Shown here: in pieces, positions 15,777 to 25,144 of the stretch
Numbering within the stretch: the first letter of the stretch is position 1
How the letters are laid out: each line of letters opens with the position of its first letter
From: NORP110 sp051251595
GTDB taxonomy: Bacteria > Pseudomonadota > Alphaproteobacteria > Rhodobacterales > Rhodobacteraceae
Direction of reading: 5' to 3'
Assembly: GCA_051251595.1 (NCBI GenBank)
Contig: JBPOFA010000003.1
Span: forward strand, 1-64,000
Length of the DNA stretch: 64,000 nt
The notes under the pieces: model-generated
Told to the model about the DNA's origin: nothing
Database searches by the model: none
Seen by the model: only the letters and a program-made list of their open reading frames with translations
Translations under genes and position numbers: made by a program

Positions 15777-17342
15777 ATGAAGGCCCTTCAGACCGAACGT
15801 GTCGTAATTGTTGGTGCTGGCCTTGGCGCACTATATGCAGCCCTCAGCTTGGCTCCGCGCCCTGTGGTGATGATTTCGCCCGAAACTCTGGGCGAAGGGG
15901 CCAGTTCGGCCTGGGCCCAGGGCGGGGTTGCCGCAGCGATGGATCGTGCGGACAGCCCCAAAAGTCATGCCGCAGATACGGTTCAGGCGGGCGATGGCAC
16001 AGTCGATCGCGACGTCGCGGATATGGTCACGCAAGAGGCGCGCGCCCATATTCTTGCGCTGACAGAGCTTGGGACACCATTTGATCGAACAGAAAACGGC
16101 GACTATGTCATGTCGCGCGAAGCTGCCCATACCTATGCGCGTGTGGTTCGCGTGAAAGGGGATCAGGCCGGGGCCGAGATTATGGCCGCACTGATTGAAA
16201 AAGTTCGCGCCACCCCGTCCATCCAGGTGTTGGAAGGGGCGATGGCACTGGATTTGACGCTTACTGACGGGCGGGTCAACGGGGTCATCATTCAGTCGGC
16301 CCATGACCCGCATTCAGCGCCTATTGCGCTGAACGGCAGCGCGGTGCTGCTGGCAGGGGGCGGGTCCGGCGGACTTTATGCGCTCACAACAAACCCGCCG
16401 CGCATTCGCGGGCAAGTCATCGGTTTGGCGGCCCGCGCAGGCGCTATGATTGCGGACCCAGAGTTTGTCCAATTTCATCCCACCGCAATGGATGTCGGCG
16501 AAGACCCCGCGCCGTTGGCCACCGAAGCCCTTCGCGGTGAAGGTGCGATCCTGATCAACAACGAAGGCGAGCGGTTCATGTTGGCAGAACATCCCGATGC
16601 CGAACTTGCACCACGTGACGTTGTTGCGCGTGCGATATTCGCTGAAACCCAGGCTGGCCGACGGCCGATGCTCGACACGCGTGCTGTGTTGGGCGAAGCG
16701 ATCAAGACGCAATACCCCGCTGTCGCAGAGGCCTGCGCGCGCAACGGGATCGATCCCGCAATCGAACCCATTCCCGTCGCCGCTGCCGCGCATTACCATA
16801 TGGGTGGAATAGCCACAGACATGGATGGCCGCGCGTCCTTGGACAATCTCTGGGTCTGCGGCGAGGCGTCTTCTACAGGCTTGCACGGCGCCAACCGGCT
16901 TGCATCGAATGGCTTGTTAGAGGCTTTGGTTTACGCACGTATCTGCGCGGAAAACATTTCACAAAAGCTGCCTGAAATGACTGCCGCGCCGCTCGACATT
17001 ACGTTTGAGAACAAAGAAACATCGCCAGAGCCGGCATCCGTGGCCGAGCTTCGCCAAACGATGACCTCGTTTGTGGGTGTCGTGCGCAACGCGATCGGTT
17101 TGAAAACGGCTTTGCGCAAGATCGCAAAGCTTGAATCAGCAAACACGTCCAGCGTTTCGTTCCTCAACATGACTGCGACGGCAACCTTGATCGCGGCTGC
17201 GGCTTTGTCCCGCGAAGAAAGCCGAGGGGCCCATGAACGATCAGACTTTCCAGACACGTTACCCGGCGAGGGCCAGCGCTCGCGGCTAACGCTTGCGGGT
17301 GCGATGAAAATACGGTCAGAAATTTGCGAGGAAACTTCATGA
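15777..17342 (+). CDS. nadB: L-aspartate oxidase NadB
   Basis: A 521-residue flavoenzyme that oxidises L-aspartate to iminoaspartate for NadA. The N-terminal Rossmann dinucleotide motif is VVIVGAGLGALYAAL; further FAD/active-site blocks are SSAWAQGGVAAAMD, SREAAHTYARVVRV and FVQFHPTAMD, and the CGEASSTGLHGANRLASN motif near residue 365. The C-terminal helical domain follows. Start: ATG 15777; a TTG at 15768 that overlaps the nadA stop would add three residues and may matter for coupling. Its stop overlaps the nadC ATG as ATGA (17339-17342). Confidence 0.95.
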   Translation: MKALQTERVVIVGAGLGALYAALSLAPRPVVMISPETLGEGASSAWAQGGVAAAMDRADSPKSHAADTVQAGDGTVDRDVADMVTQEARAHILALTELGTPFDRTENGDYVMSREAAHTYARVVRVKGDQAGAEIMAALIEKVRATPSIQVLEGAMALDLTLTDGRVNGVIIQSAHDPHSAPIALNGSAVLLAGGGSGGLYALTTNPPRIRGQVIGLAARAGAMIADPEFVQFHPTAMDVGEDPAPLATEALRGEGAILINNEGERFMLAEHPDAELAPRDVVARAIFAETQAGRRPMLDTRAVLGEAIKTQYPAVAEACARNGIDPAIEPIPVAAAAHYHMGGIATDMDGRASLDNLWVCGEASSTGLHGANRLASNGLLEALVYARICAENISQKLPEMTAAPLDITFENKETSPEPASVAELRQTMTSFVGVVRNAIGLKTALRKIAKLESANTSSVSFLNMTATATLIAAAALSREESRGAHERSDFPDTLPGEGQRSRLTLAGAMKIRSEICEETS

Positions 17343-18187
17343 GCTTTGCCAGTGTTCCCGACTTGATCCTAGAACCAATGATCCGCAACGCCCTGATGGA
17401 AGATCTGGGCAGCTACGGAGACGTGACGACTCGCGCTGTGATCCCGGCACAGACGGTGTACACCGCGCATCTGAACGCCCGCGCCGACGCCTGTGTGTCG
17501 GGGATGCAGGTTGCACGCATCGCGTTCCATCTGGTGGATGCAACGCTGAAGATCGAAACACATCTTGATGACGGCATGGCGTGCAAAGCCGGGCAAACCC
17601 TTATGACCATCAAGGGCAGTGCCGGCTCAATCCTGTCCGCAGAACGAGTGGCCCTGAATTTTGCCGGTCGCTTAACCGGCATCGCGACAATGACCGCGTC
17701 ATTCGTTGCCAAAACCAACGGCACCAACGCCCGGATCACATGCACGCGCAAGACAACACCTGGCCTGCGCTTGGTCGAAAAACTGGCCGTGTTGCACGGC
17801 GGCGGGTTCAACCACCGTTATTCCTTATCGGACGCGATCCTGATCAAGGACAACCACATTGCGGCGGCGGGCGGCGTGCGCAATGTGCTTGAGGCCACCA
17901 AGGCGCATGCCAGCCACATGATGGCTGTTGAGATCGAAGTGGACCGTCTGGATCAGCTTGCAGAAGTGCTGGAGGTCGGGGGTGCGTCGGTTGTTCTCTT
18001 GGACAACATGAACGACGAAACGCTGCACGAGGCGGTCGCCCTTGTTGCCGGGCGCATAAAGACCGAAGCCAGTGGAAACGTTACCCTCGATCGGATCGCG
18101 TCAATCGCGGCAACGGGCGTCGACTATATCTCTTCCGGGGCATTGACGCATTCGGCCGCGACCGTTGATCTTGGTTTGGACTTTTGA
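17339..18187 (+). CDS. nadC: Nicotinate-nucleotide pyrophosphorylase (carboxylating) NadC
   Basis: A 282-residue quinolinate phosphoribosyltransferase, which converts quinolinate and PRPP to nicotinate mononucleotide, completing the de novo pathway of this operon. Conserved motifs: ALMEDLGSYGDVTTRA (N-terminal), ERVALNFAGRLTGIAT, CTRKTTPGLRLVEKLAV, HGGGFNHRYSLSD, LIKDNHI and DYISSGALTHS. ATG 17339 has GAGGAA about 6 nt upstream and overlaps the nadB stop; a TTG at 17324 is possible but less likely. No salvage or regulatory gene follows. Confidence 0.95.
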   Translation: MSFASVPDLILEPMIRNALMEDLGSYGDVTTRAVIPAQTVYTAHLNARADACVSGMQVARIAFHLVDATLKIETHLDDGMACKAGQTLMTIKGSAGSILSAERVALNFAGRLTGIATMTASFVAKTNGTNARITCTRKTTPGLRLVEKLAVLHGGGFNHRYSLSDAILIKDNHIAAAGGVRNVLEATKAHASHMMAVEIEVDRLDQLAEVLEVGGASVVLLDNMNDETLHEAVALVAGRIKTEASGNVTLDRIASIAATGVDYISSGALTHSAATVDLGLDF

Positions 18188-18310
18188 CGGCACGCATCGC
18201 TCCGCGGCTGTTTAATCTGGCCCCATAGCGACACAAGGATCACTGCCAAATCCGTCCTGTGCGACCCGCATAGGGTTGAAATTGGTGCTGCGAATAGACA
18301 CTCATGCAAC

Positions 18311-20029
18311 ATGCGTGTTTCAAAACCACTCTTTTTGATAATTATCCTGGGCGTTGCAGCTGCTCTGTACTGGGTGTCTTTCAGTTTCTTTAAGGCGCAA
18401 GAAATCGAAAAGGCAGAGGCGCGTCTAACGCTATACCGAAGCGCGTTGGAAACCGAATTGCGGCACTTTGCACATTTGCCGTTCCTGCTGTCGTTGGATC
18501 CGGTCGTCGCAAGCACGCTAGAGGGGGCTTCCACCGATGCGCTGGATTATCGGCTTGCCCGGTTCGCCCAAAGTGCGGGACTTGATGCGATCTATTTGAT
18601 GGACAATCAGGGAAAGACCATTTCGTCTTCTAACGCCAAAACGGCGACCAGTTTTAAGGGGCAAAACTATGGGTTCCGCCCCTATTACAAGGCCGCAATG
18701 AAGGGCGAGTTGGGAGAGTTTTACGGCATCGGCGCGACGACCGGAATTCCCGGCTATTTCTATGCCATGCCAGTGCGAAGGCCAAATGGCGACATCGCGG
18801 GCGTGATTGCGATCAAGATCGACCTGTCTGCCCTGCAGCACACGTGGCAGGATTCCGGCGAGAATATCCTTTTGGCCAATAACGATGGTGTGGTCTTATT
18901 GGCCTCCAACCCGGACTGGCGCTACAAGGCAATGTCACCCTGGACGCCCGAAAAACGCGACAGCATCGTCGCGTCCCGGCAATTCGGGGCAGAAGTTCTG
19001 GACGCGTTGGATTGGGATGTCGACGCGCTGGGCCAGACAGCAAGAGTGGGGCAAGACCGGTTATTGTATCTTAGCACGGCCGACCTTCCGAACAGTTGGA
19101 GCTTGCACTTCTTCGTGCCGAACGATCAGGCCGTGACGCGGGCGTGGTTGGTGGCAGGCGGCTTTTTGACCTTCACCTTGCTGACATTCAGCCTGTTTCA
19201 GGTGAACCGCCTCCGGCTTGTGCGAAACGCGCTGAAAAAGTCGGAACACGAAGAATCTGAGTTGCGATCAGCCAACCGACAGCTTGCCGTTGAAATCGAA
19301 GAACGCCGCGCGGCTGAACGGGATCTTAAGCAAACCCAGGCAGAGCTAGAGCGTGCAGGGCGTCTTGCTGCATTGGGCCAGCTTGCGTCCTCGGTCACGC
19401 ATGAGCTTGGCCAACCGATCGCGGCGATGAAAAATCAGCTGGCCGCGTCAGAGATGACGGTCGGCCCTTCAAAGCTGGGCGATAAGATGCAAAGCCTTGT
19501 AGAGCGGATGGAAAACATCACGCGGCAGCTCAAATTCTTTTCCCGAAAAGGGCGCGACAGTTTTGAGCGTTTCGACCTGGCCGATGCCATGCATGACGCA
19601 TTGGAGTTGTTGGAGCCGAGCGTCGCAGAACGCCGGGCGACAATTGCGTTTGAAAAACCCAACCGCGCCACCATGGTGACGGCCAATCGGCTGCGGATCG
19701 AACAGGTCATTACAAATATCGTGCGCAATGCGCTGGATGCGGTGGAAGAGACTGACAAGCGACTGATCACGGTCACTATGGGGGAAACGCCGCAGGACGT
19801 CTGGTTTGCTGTGTCTGATACGGGCCACGGTCTACAGGGGAAATCGTTGCAGTCCTTGCAAGAGCCCTTTGCGACGACCCGCGAAAGTGGCCATGGTATG
19901 GGGCTGGGTCTGACCATTTCGGCGGGTGTCGTCGCGGATCATGGCGGTACCGTTCAGGCCGAAGACCAGAAAACTGGCGGGACAGTATTTCGCGTCACAT
20001 TGCCAAAGAGGGAGCAACGCAGTGGCTGA
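18311..20029 (+). CDS. dctB: Sensor histidine kinase (DctB type) for the adjacent TRAP operon
   Basis: A 572-residue membrane kinase with DctB architecture: TM1 at about 6-25, a periplasmic double-Cache sensor (about 30-270, with GFRPYYKAAMKGELGEFYGIG typical of dicarboxylate sensors), TM2 at about 278-298, a coiled-coil linker (about 305-350), the HisKA helix with the phospho-accepting His near 363 (SVTHELGQPIAAMKNQL), and an HATPase domain (IVRNALDAV, SDTGHGL, GHGMGLGL). It should sense an extracytoplasmic organic acid and phosphorylate the DctD-like protein whose gene overlaps its end by 8 nt. The TRAP operon immediately downstream is the obvious target. Confidence 0.88.
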   Translation: MRVSKPLFLIIILGVAAALYWVSFSFFKAQEIEKAEARLTLYRSALETELRHFAHLPFLLSLDPVVASTLEGASTDALDYRLARFAQSAGLDAIYLMDNQGKTISSSNAKTATSFKGQNYGFRPYYKAAMKGELGEFYGIGATTGIPGYFYAMPVRRPNGDIAGVIAIKIDLSALQHTWQDSGENILLANNDGVVLLASNPDWRYKAMSPWTPEKRDSIVASRQFGAEVLDALDWDVDALGQTARVGQDRLLYLSTADLPNSWSLHFFVPNDQAVTRAWLVAGGFLTFTLLTFSLFQVNRLRLVRNALKKSEHEESELRSANRQLAVEIEERRAAERDLKQTQAELERAGRLAALGQLASSVTHELGQPIAAMKNQLAASEMTVGPSKLGDKMQSLVERMENITRQLKFFSRKGRDSFERFDLADAMHDALELLEPSVAERRATIAFEKPNRATMVTANRLRIEQVITNIVRNALDAVEETDKRLITVTMGETPQDVWFAVSDTGHGLQGKSLQSLQEPFATTRESGHGMGLGLTISAGVVADHGGTVQAEDQKTGGTVFRVTLPKREQRSG

Positions 20030-21314
20030 GAACAGGGTGTTGATCATTGATGACGACCGGCTGATGCGAAACTCTTTGGTTGATCTGACCGAGGCAGCGG
20101 GCTGGACGACCAAGGCCTTGGCGCGGGCCACAGATGCTGAACGCTGGATTGATCAGTTTCAGCCCGACGTGGTTCTATCCGATGTTCGCATGCCAGAAAC
20201 CTCTGGTCTTGACCTGCTGCACTCGTTGGTCTCTGCACCGCCCGTGGTGCTGATTTCCGCCCATGGTGATATCCCGACGGCCGTCGAGGCGATGAACAAC
20301 GGGGCCTATAGCTTTGTCGAAAAGCCCTTTGACCCCAAGCGGTTGTTGTTGATCCTGACCCACGCAGCCGAAGCCCATAAAATGCAGAAGAACAATCTGC
20401 GTTTGATGGAACGGCTTCGTCAGCTGTCTGGCGCTGATCGCGTGTTGCTTGGGCGAACACCTGCGATGAACCGTTTGCGCGATACGATCGCCATGGTGGC
20501 GGGCACGGATGCCAGCGTCTTGGTGCAGGGCGAAACGGGCACCGGTAAGGATTTGGTATCTCGGATGATCCATGATCTTTCCGACAGATGCGCCGCCCCC
20601 TATATCGTCGTGAATGCCGCGCAGATCAGTGCCGCCCACTTGCCGCATATCGCGAACGAAGCAACGGGTGGCACGCTGCTGCTGGATGAAATCTGCGCGT
20701 GCCCGTTGGACATGCAACCAACCCTTCTGCGCCTCATTGATGCAGGAGAGGTGATGGCCCCGGATCAGGGCTCTCCGCAAAAGGTTGATCTGCGGATCAT
20801 CGCCGCCACCAATGAAGACACGGACGCCGCGGTTAAGGCCGGACGATTGCGGGCGGATTTGCTCTATCGGCTGGATGGGTTTTCGTTGGATTTGCCGCCC
20901 TTGCGTGACCGGCGCGATGATATCGCATTGATCGCGACACGGTTTTTGCAGGAATATGCTACGCTTTACGATATCGACCCGCCGCAACTGGACGATGAGG
21001 AATGGGCGGCATTGATGGCCCATGAATGGCCCGGCAACGTCCGTGAGTTGCGCAATCTGATGGACCGTCGTGCCATCATGGCGCGACATGGCATGGGGTC
21101 CATTCACGACGTTTTGTCCCTTGAGGAAAGCACCGCACCCCCGCGCTCTGGTCTAAGAGAAGCCGTCGCCGCGTTTGAGCGTCAGATGATCGGCAAAGCG
21201 ATCCAGTCCAACGATGGCCGCATGGATGATGTCGCCAGTGAACTGGGCATTGGCCGCCGCACTTTGAATGAAAAGATCGTCAAGCTCGGCCTGGATAAGG
21301 ATGCGCTTTTGTAG
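20022..21314 (+). CDS. dctD: DctD-like response regulator lacking the GAFTGA segment
   Basis: A 430-residue NtrC-family regulator: receiver domain with phospho-acceptor D54 (LSDVRMP) and the Lys of FVEKPF; AAA+ domain with Walker A GETGTGKD (about 169-176) and Walker B GGTLLLDEI; arginine-finger region DLLYRLDGF; and a C-terminal Fis-type helix-turn-helix (about 385-425). Between VVNAAQ and the Walker-B block the usual stretch ending in GAFTGA is absent: the sequence reads ISAAHLPHIANEATGG. GAFTGA contacts sigma54, so this protein probably cannot activate sigma54 promoters in the classical way. Start: GTG 20022, preceded by GAGGGAG. It pairs with DctB and precedes the TRAP operon. Confidence 0.85.
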   Translation: MAENRVLIIDDDRLMRNSLVDLTEAAGWTTKALARATDAERWIDQFQPDVVLSDVRMPETSGLDLLHSLVSAPPVVLISAHGDIPTAVEAMNNGAYSFVEKPFDPKRLLLILTHAAEAHKMQKNNLRLMERLRQLSGADRVLLGRTPAMNRLRDTIAMVAGTDASVLVQGETGTGKDLVSRMIHDLSDRCAAPYIVVNAAQISAAHLPHIANEATGGTLLLDEICACPLDMQPTLLRLIDAGEVMAPDQGSPQKVDLRIIAATNEDTDAAVKAGRLRADLLYRLDGFSLDLPPLRDRRDDIALIATRFLQEYATLYDIDPPQLDDEEWAALMAHEWPGNVRELRNLMDRRAIMARHGMGSIHDVLSLEESTAPPRSGLREAVAAFERQMIGKAIQSNDGRMDDVASELGIGRRTLNEKIVKLGLDKDALL

Positions 21315-21316
21315 CT

Positions 21317-21332
21317 CTGCGGAAATCCGCAG
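21317..21332 (+). terminator. Short hairpin after dctD
   Basis: CTGCGG (21317-21322) and CCGCAG (21327-21332) form a perfect 6-bp stem with an AAAT loop two bases after the dctD stop. No T-run follows. It may be a weak terminator or processing site before the dctP leader. Confidence 0.4.
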
Positions 21333-21425
21333 GGCGCAGTCTGTGCGGCCCGCAGATTTCTTCATGTGTGAGACCCTTCAAAATGTGGTGAAACGGCACA
21401 TAGTTTTTTTGGGAGGAAAGCAAAC

Positions 21426-22436
21426 ATGAAGAATATCGTGACAACCGCTGCGGCAGCCGCAGTTACCGTTGGATTGGCAGCCGCCGCACAAGCCGACGAA
21501 TGGAACGTGTCCCTTTGGGGCAAACAACGTGCCTTTACAGAACATGTTGAAAAGCTGGCCGAACTGGTGTCCGCGAAGACCAACGGCGAATTTACACTGA
21601 ATATCAGCTATGGTGGTTTGTCGAACAACCGCGAAAATCTTGATGGTATTTCCATTGGGGCCTTTGAAATGGCGCAGTTCTGTGCGGGCTATCACCGCGA
21701 CAAGAACCCCTCAATCACCGTGTTAGAGCTGCCATTCCTTGGCGTGTCTTCGCTTGAACAGGAAATCGCGCTTTCGATGGCGGTTTATCAGCATCCGGCA
21801 ACTGTGGCCGACTTGGCACGCTGGAATGCCACGCTGCTGATGCCTTCGCCATTGCCACAGTACAATATCGTCGGTGTGGGCGATGCGCCTAAGACACTTG
21901 CGGATTTTGACGGGCTTAGCGTGCGTGCAACCGGTGGCATCGGCGCTGCGATGGAAACGATCGGTGCCGTGCCAACGTCTATGTCAGCGTCTGAAGTTCG
22001 TCAGGCGATGGATTCCGGTGTGGTCAAGGCTGTGGCCTTTGCCCCCCATGCCCATATGTCTTTTGGCACAATTGAAAACGCCACCTGGTGGACAGAAAAC
22101 CTCAACCCGGGCACGGTGAACTGCCCAGTTGTGGTGAACACAGATGCGTTGGAAGGTCTTTCCGATGAACACCGGGACGCCTTGTTGGGCTCTGTGGAAG
22201 AGGCATTGGCGCATTACGTGGCCAACTACAATGGCGCGACAATGGACGCTTGGGGCCCCGCCCTTGCAGAGCGTGATATCGAAGTGGTCACCTTCTCTGA
22301 CGCTGAACTTACCAGCTTTAAAGAAGCGGCTGCAGCACCTGCCGCCGCGGCATGGATCGAACAGAACAATGCCGCAGGCCTTCCTGCGCAAGAGCTGTAT
22401 GATCTTGTCACCGGCATGATTGCCGAAGGCCAGTAA
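21426..22436 (+). CDS. TRAP transporter solute-binding protein (DctP type), second system
   Basis: A 336-residue periplasmic binding protein. The signal peptide spans about residues 1-23 (cleavage after AAAQA). The ligand-contact block is DFDGLSVRATGGIGAAMETIGAVP (about 155-178), with the Arg expected to bind the substrate carboxylate. The ATG follows GGGAGG at 8 nt. It is the first gene of a dctP-dctQ-dctM operon controlled, by position, by the upstream DctB/DctD pair. It resembles less the classical malate/succinate DctP than the wider TRAP group for keto, aromatic or amino acids, so substrate is left open. Confidence 0.92.
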   Translation: MKNIVTTAAAAAVTVGLAAAAQADEWNVSLWGKQRAFTEHVEKLAELVSAKTNGEFTLNISYGGLSNNRENLDGISIGAFEMAQFCAGYHRDKNPSITVLELPFLGVSSLEQEIALSMAVYQHPATVADLARWNATLLMPSPLPQYNIVGVGDAPKTLADFDGLSVRATGGIGAAMETIGAVPTSMSASEVRQAMDSGVVKAVAFAPHAHMSFGTIENATWWTENLNPGTVNCPVVVNTDALEGLSDEHRDALLGSVEEALAHYVANYNGATMDAWGPALAERDIEVVTFSDAELTSFKEAAAAPAAAAWIEQNNAAGLPAQELYDLVTGMIAEGQ

Positions 22437-22445
22437 CCTTCTACA

Positions 22446-22473
22446 AACCCCGCGTCGGTTTTGGCGCGGGGTT
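22446..22473 (+). terminator. Intercistronic hairpin between dctP and dctQ (second TRAP)
   Basis: AACCCCGCG (22446-22454) pairs perfectly with CGCGGGGTT (22465-22473), a 9-bp GC-rich stem with a 10-nt loop, 10 nt after the dctP stop. The tail has few T residues. It probably protects or partly ends the dctP message, so that the binding protein exceeds the membrane subunits. Confidence 0.7.
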
Positions 22474-22511
22474 CTTCCACGACAAGAATTTCAAACGGGT
22501 TGGGGGGTAAG

Positions 22512-23135
22512 ATGGCAACAGCGTCTCTTGTGCTGACAGATGACAGCTTGCTTAGCAAATGCGACCAAACACTTCTACGGCTAGAACGTTTCTTGGCGCT
22601 CATCAGTGGGATCAGCGTGTTCGCGCTGATGGTCTTGGCTGTCGTCTCTGTTTCGGGGCGCAACGCGTTGAACGCGCCGCTGCCGGGATATGTTGATTGG
22701 ATCGAACAGGTCATGCCGCTGATTGCATTCATGGGGGTTTCCTATGTGATGCGCGAGGGCGGACACATCCGCATGGACATCCTGGTCGGCAAACTGCGTG
22801 GCCGTGCCCTTTATACCGCAGAATTGATCACCACGGCTTGCGTTCTCGTGCTGATGGTTCTGCTGGTCTGGGGCAGCTGGGCCCATTTCGATCGCAGCTT
22901 TGATTTCGCAGCCCCCATGTGGAGCCGTGACAGCTCTATGGATATTGCGCTGCCAATCTGGCCTGCCAAGCTTTTGGCCCCCGTGGCCTTCAGCGTATTG
23001 TGCTTGCGCTTGTGTCTGCAGATTTGGGCCTATGCCCGCGCGATCGTGACAGGAAAGGCGATTGCCGTGCCTCTGATCGCAGATGCGGCAACCCAAGCAA
23101 GAATGGAAGCGGATCAATTGGATGGGCAGGACTGA
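22512..23135 (+). CDS. TRAP transporter small permease subunit (DctQ type), second system
   Basis: About 207 residues, with four membrane segments (about 30-50, 62-82, 105-128 and 150-170). The GYVDWIEQVMPLIAFMGVSYVMREGGHIRMDI block after segment 1 is typical of DctQ proteins. ATG 22512 follows a run TGGGGGGT at 5-10 nt. The last codons overlap the next gene: TGA at 23133-23135 shares its A with the dctM ATG. It forms the membrane complex with the downstream DctM protein. Confidence 0.9.
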   Translation: MATASLVLTDDSLLSKCDQTLLRLERFLALISGISVFALMVLAVVSVSGRNALNAPLPGYVDWIEQVMPLIAFMGVSYVMREGGHIRMDILVGKLRGRALYTAELITTACVLVLMVLLVWGSWAHFDRSFDFAAPMWSRDSSMDIALPIWPAKLLAPVAFSVLCLRLCLQIWAYARAIVTGKAIAVPLIADAATQARMEADQLDGQD

Positions 23136-24535
23136 TGGAGCCGATTGACATTGGATTATGCGTAACGGGCGGCATGCTCGTTCTGGTCATCTTGGGCATG
23201 CGGGTGGCTTTTGCGGCCGGACTTGCCGGGATGATTGGCCTGATTTGGATTTTCTGGGCCAAGAAAAACTATGGCATTGACGATTTCGGTTGGGCGCTTG
23301 GCGTCGCGGTTAAAACGGCCGGGCAGGTGCCCCATTCCAAGGTCTCAAGCCAGGCCTTGTCGTTGATCCCCACATTCATCCTGATCGGATACTTGGCCTA
23401 TTATGCGGGGCTGACCAAAGCACTGTTCGAAGCCGCAAAACGCTGGATCGCGTGGGTGCCGGGTGGGTTGGCCGTGTCGACGGTTTTTGCCACAGCTGGT
23501 TTTGCCGCTGTGTCGGGTGCATCCGTGGCGACCTCTGCCGTGTTTGCACGGATTGCCATCCCTGAAATGCTTAAGATCGGATATAACAAACAATTTGCAG
23601 CTGGCGTCGTGGCCGCAGGTGGAACGCTGGCCTCGCTTATCCCGCCCTCTGCTATTCTTGTGATTTACGCGATTATCGTTGAACAGGATGTGGGAAAGCT
23701 GTTGCTTGCGGGCTTTATCCCCGGCGCATTTTCCGCGTTGATTTACGCGGCGCTGATCATCGGCATGGCACTGACATTCAAGGATTTTGGCCCCCCGGTC
23801 AGCGGCTTTACCTGGCGCGAGCGCTTTGAATCCCTGCCGCCTGCCTTGCCAATCCTGTTCGTCGTCGCGACCATCATCTGCTTTGTCTACAATCCTTTCG
23901 GAGGCGATGCTTGGGGCACCCCAACCGAAGGCGGCGCGATTGGCGCATTCGTGGTGTTCTTGATGGCGCTTTACCAGGGCATGCGGTGGCAGCAACTTAA
24001 AGAAGCGTTGCTGGAAACCGCCAAGCTAAGCGTGATGATCTTTACGATAATCTGGGGCGTTTTGATTTATGTGCGCTTCTTGGGCTTCGCTGACTTGCCA
24101 AGTGCGTTTTCGGATTGGATCACCTCCCTGACCGTTTCACCGATGCTGATACTCATCTGCATCCTTCTTGCCTATGCGGTTTTGGGCATGTTCATGGACG
24201 CCATTGGCATGCTGTTGCTGACGCTACCGGTGGTGTACCCCGCGGTCATGGCCCTGAATGGCGGCGAGGCCGTTTCGGCAGCCGAAAGTACATTCGGCAT
24301 GTCCGGGCCAATGTGTGCCATTTGGTTTGGGATCCTGGTTGTGAAAATGGCAGAGTTCTGCCTGATTACCCCGCCGATTGGGCTAAACTGTTTCGTGGTT
24401 GCCGGCGTGCGAGACGATCTGACGGTGCAGGATGTGTTCAAAGGGGTTACCCCATTCTTCGTTGCGGACGCGGTCACCATCGGTCTTCTCGTTGCTTTTC
24501 CGTCGATTGTGCTGTGGTTGCCAAGCCTCGCTTAG
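23135..24535 (+). CDS. TRAP transporter large permease subunit (DctM type), second system
   Basis: A 466-residue DctM protein with about 12-13 membrane segments. Landmarks: SLIPTFILIGYLAYYAGL, GFAAVSGASVATSAVFARIAIPEM (about 125-148), LASLIPPSAILVIYAIIVEQ (about 165-185) and FCLITPPIGLNCFVVAGV (about 405-425). ATG 23135 overlaps the dctQ stop (TGATG), implying translational coupling; a longer in-frame opening upstream lies entirely within dctQ and is not used. It completes the transporter regulated by the DctB/DctD-like pair. Confidence 0.92.
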   Translation: MEPIDIGLCVTGGMLVLVILGMRVAFAAGLAGMIGLIWIFWAKKNYGIDDFGWALGVAVKTAGQVPHSKVSSQALSLIPTFILIGYLAYYAGLTKALFEAAKRWIAWVPGGLAVSTVFATAGFAAVSGASVATSAVFARIAIPEMLKIGYNKQFAAGVVAAGGTLASLIPPSAILVIYAIIVEQDVGKLLLAGFIPGAFSALIYAALIIGMALTFKDFGPPVSGFTWRERFESLPPALPILFVVATIICFVYNPFGGDAWGTPTEGGAIGAFVVFLMALYQGMRWQQLKEALLETAKLSVMIFTIIWGVLIYVRFLGFADLPSAFSDWITSLTVSPMLILICILLAYAVLGMFMDAIGMLLLTLPVVYPAVMALNGGEAVSAAESTFGMSGPMCAIWFGILVVKMAEFCLITPPIGLNCFVVAGVRDDLTVQDVFKGVTPFFVADAVTIGLLVAFPSIVLWLPSLA

Positions 24536-24543
24536 GGCTGAGG

Positions 24544-24565
24544 GCCGCGTCGCATTGGACGCGGC
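24544..24565. terminator. Hairpin between the convergent dctM and cytochrome b561 genes
   Basis: GCCGCGTC (24544-24551) and GACGCGGC (24558-24565) form a perfect 8-bp stem with a 6-nt loop in the 58-nt space between two converging genes. No long T-run is present on either side. It is probably a shared transcription end. Confidence 0.6.
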
Positions 24566-24593
24566 AGCAACGCTCAAAGACACCTTCAGCACC

Positions 24594-25118
24594 CTAAATC
24601 GGCAGTTTTCCGGTCATGCTTTCCATCACGCGATCTCGGCGGATAAATTTATGCCAAAGCGCACCGCCAATATGTGCGAGGAGCAAAAGCGGCAGAGCGG
24701 TCAGCGCCGCTTCGTGTAGCGCGATCATCGTGCGGATAAACAGGTGACCCAGGAACGGTGACGCATAACCATAGGCAATACCAAGGCCCGTTCCCACGAT
24801 CGCGAAAACCGATCCGTAAAGGCCGTAATGGACCGCCCGAGAGCCCAGCTGTTCCCATTTCGGGGCCGTTTGAGGCAAGCGCGTCGCCCCCCCGATTTTG
24901 TGGGTCCAGAGCAGGCGCACCAGAAACAACACCCCCAGGGCCGCGGCGAAGATCACTTCAAAGCGAAACAGCGCCGGGTCGGCCAGTTGGTTCACATTAT
25001 TCAGCCCTTTGAAGTAGCCATAGCCAATCAGAAGCGCTGAAAGCCAATGGATGCCTTTGGTGACAAAGCCGTGTGGCTTTGCAATCGATTTCGCTTCTGC
25101 ATGTGCAGGGGATGTCAT
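24594..25118 (-). CDS. Cytochrome b561 family membrane protein
   Basis: A 174-residue di-haem cytochrome b561-type protein of the inner membrane. It has four hydrophobic helices (about 20-38, 55-75, 95-115 and 140-160) and conserved histidines for haem ligation in KGIHWLSALLIG, AVHYGLYG, ALHEAALTALP and LLLAHIGGALWHKFI. It would move electrons between quinol and a periplasmic partner. Start: ATG 25118; a TTG at 25148 that overlaps the stop of the small upstream gene would add ten residues and could serve coupled initiation. It closes a cluster of PepSY protein, response regulator, kinase, small membrane protein and cytochrome on the same strand. Confidence 0.88.
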   Translation of the reverse strand: MTSPAHAEAKSIAKPHGFVTKGIHWLSALLIGYGYFKGLNNVNQLADPALFRFEVIFAAALGVLFLVRLLWTHKIGGATRLPQTAPKWEQLGSRAVHYGLYGSVFAIVGTGLGIAYGYASPFLGHLFIRTMIALHEAALTALPLLLLAHIGGALWHKFIRRDRVMESMTGKLPI

Positions 25119-25144
25119 GGGAGGCGCCTTTCTGCCGGCTTGGA

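Noticed and set aside
20175..21107. Minus-strand open frame of 310 codons
   Set aside because: Antisense shadow of the DctD-like gene.
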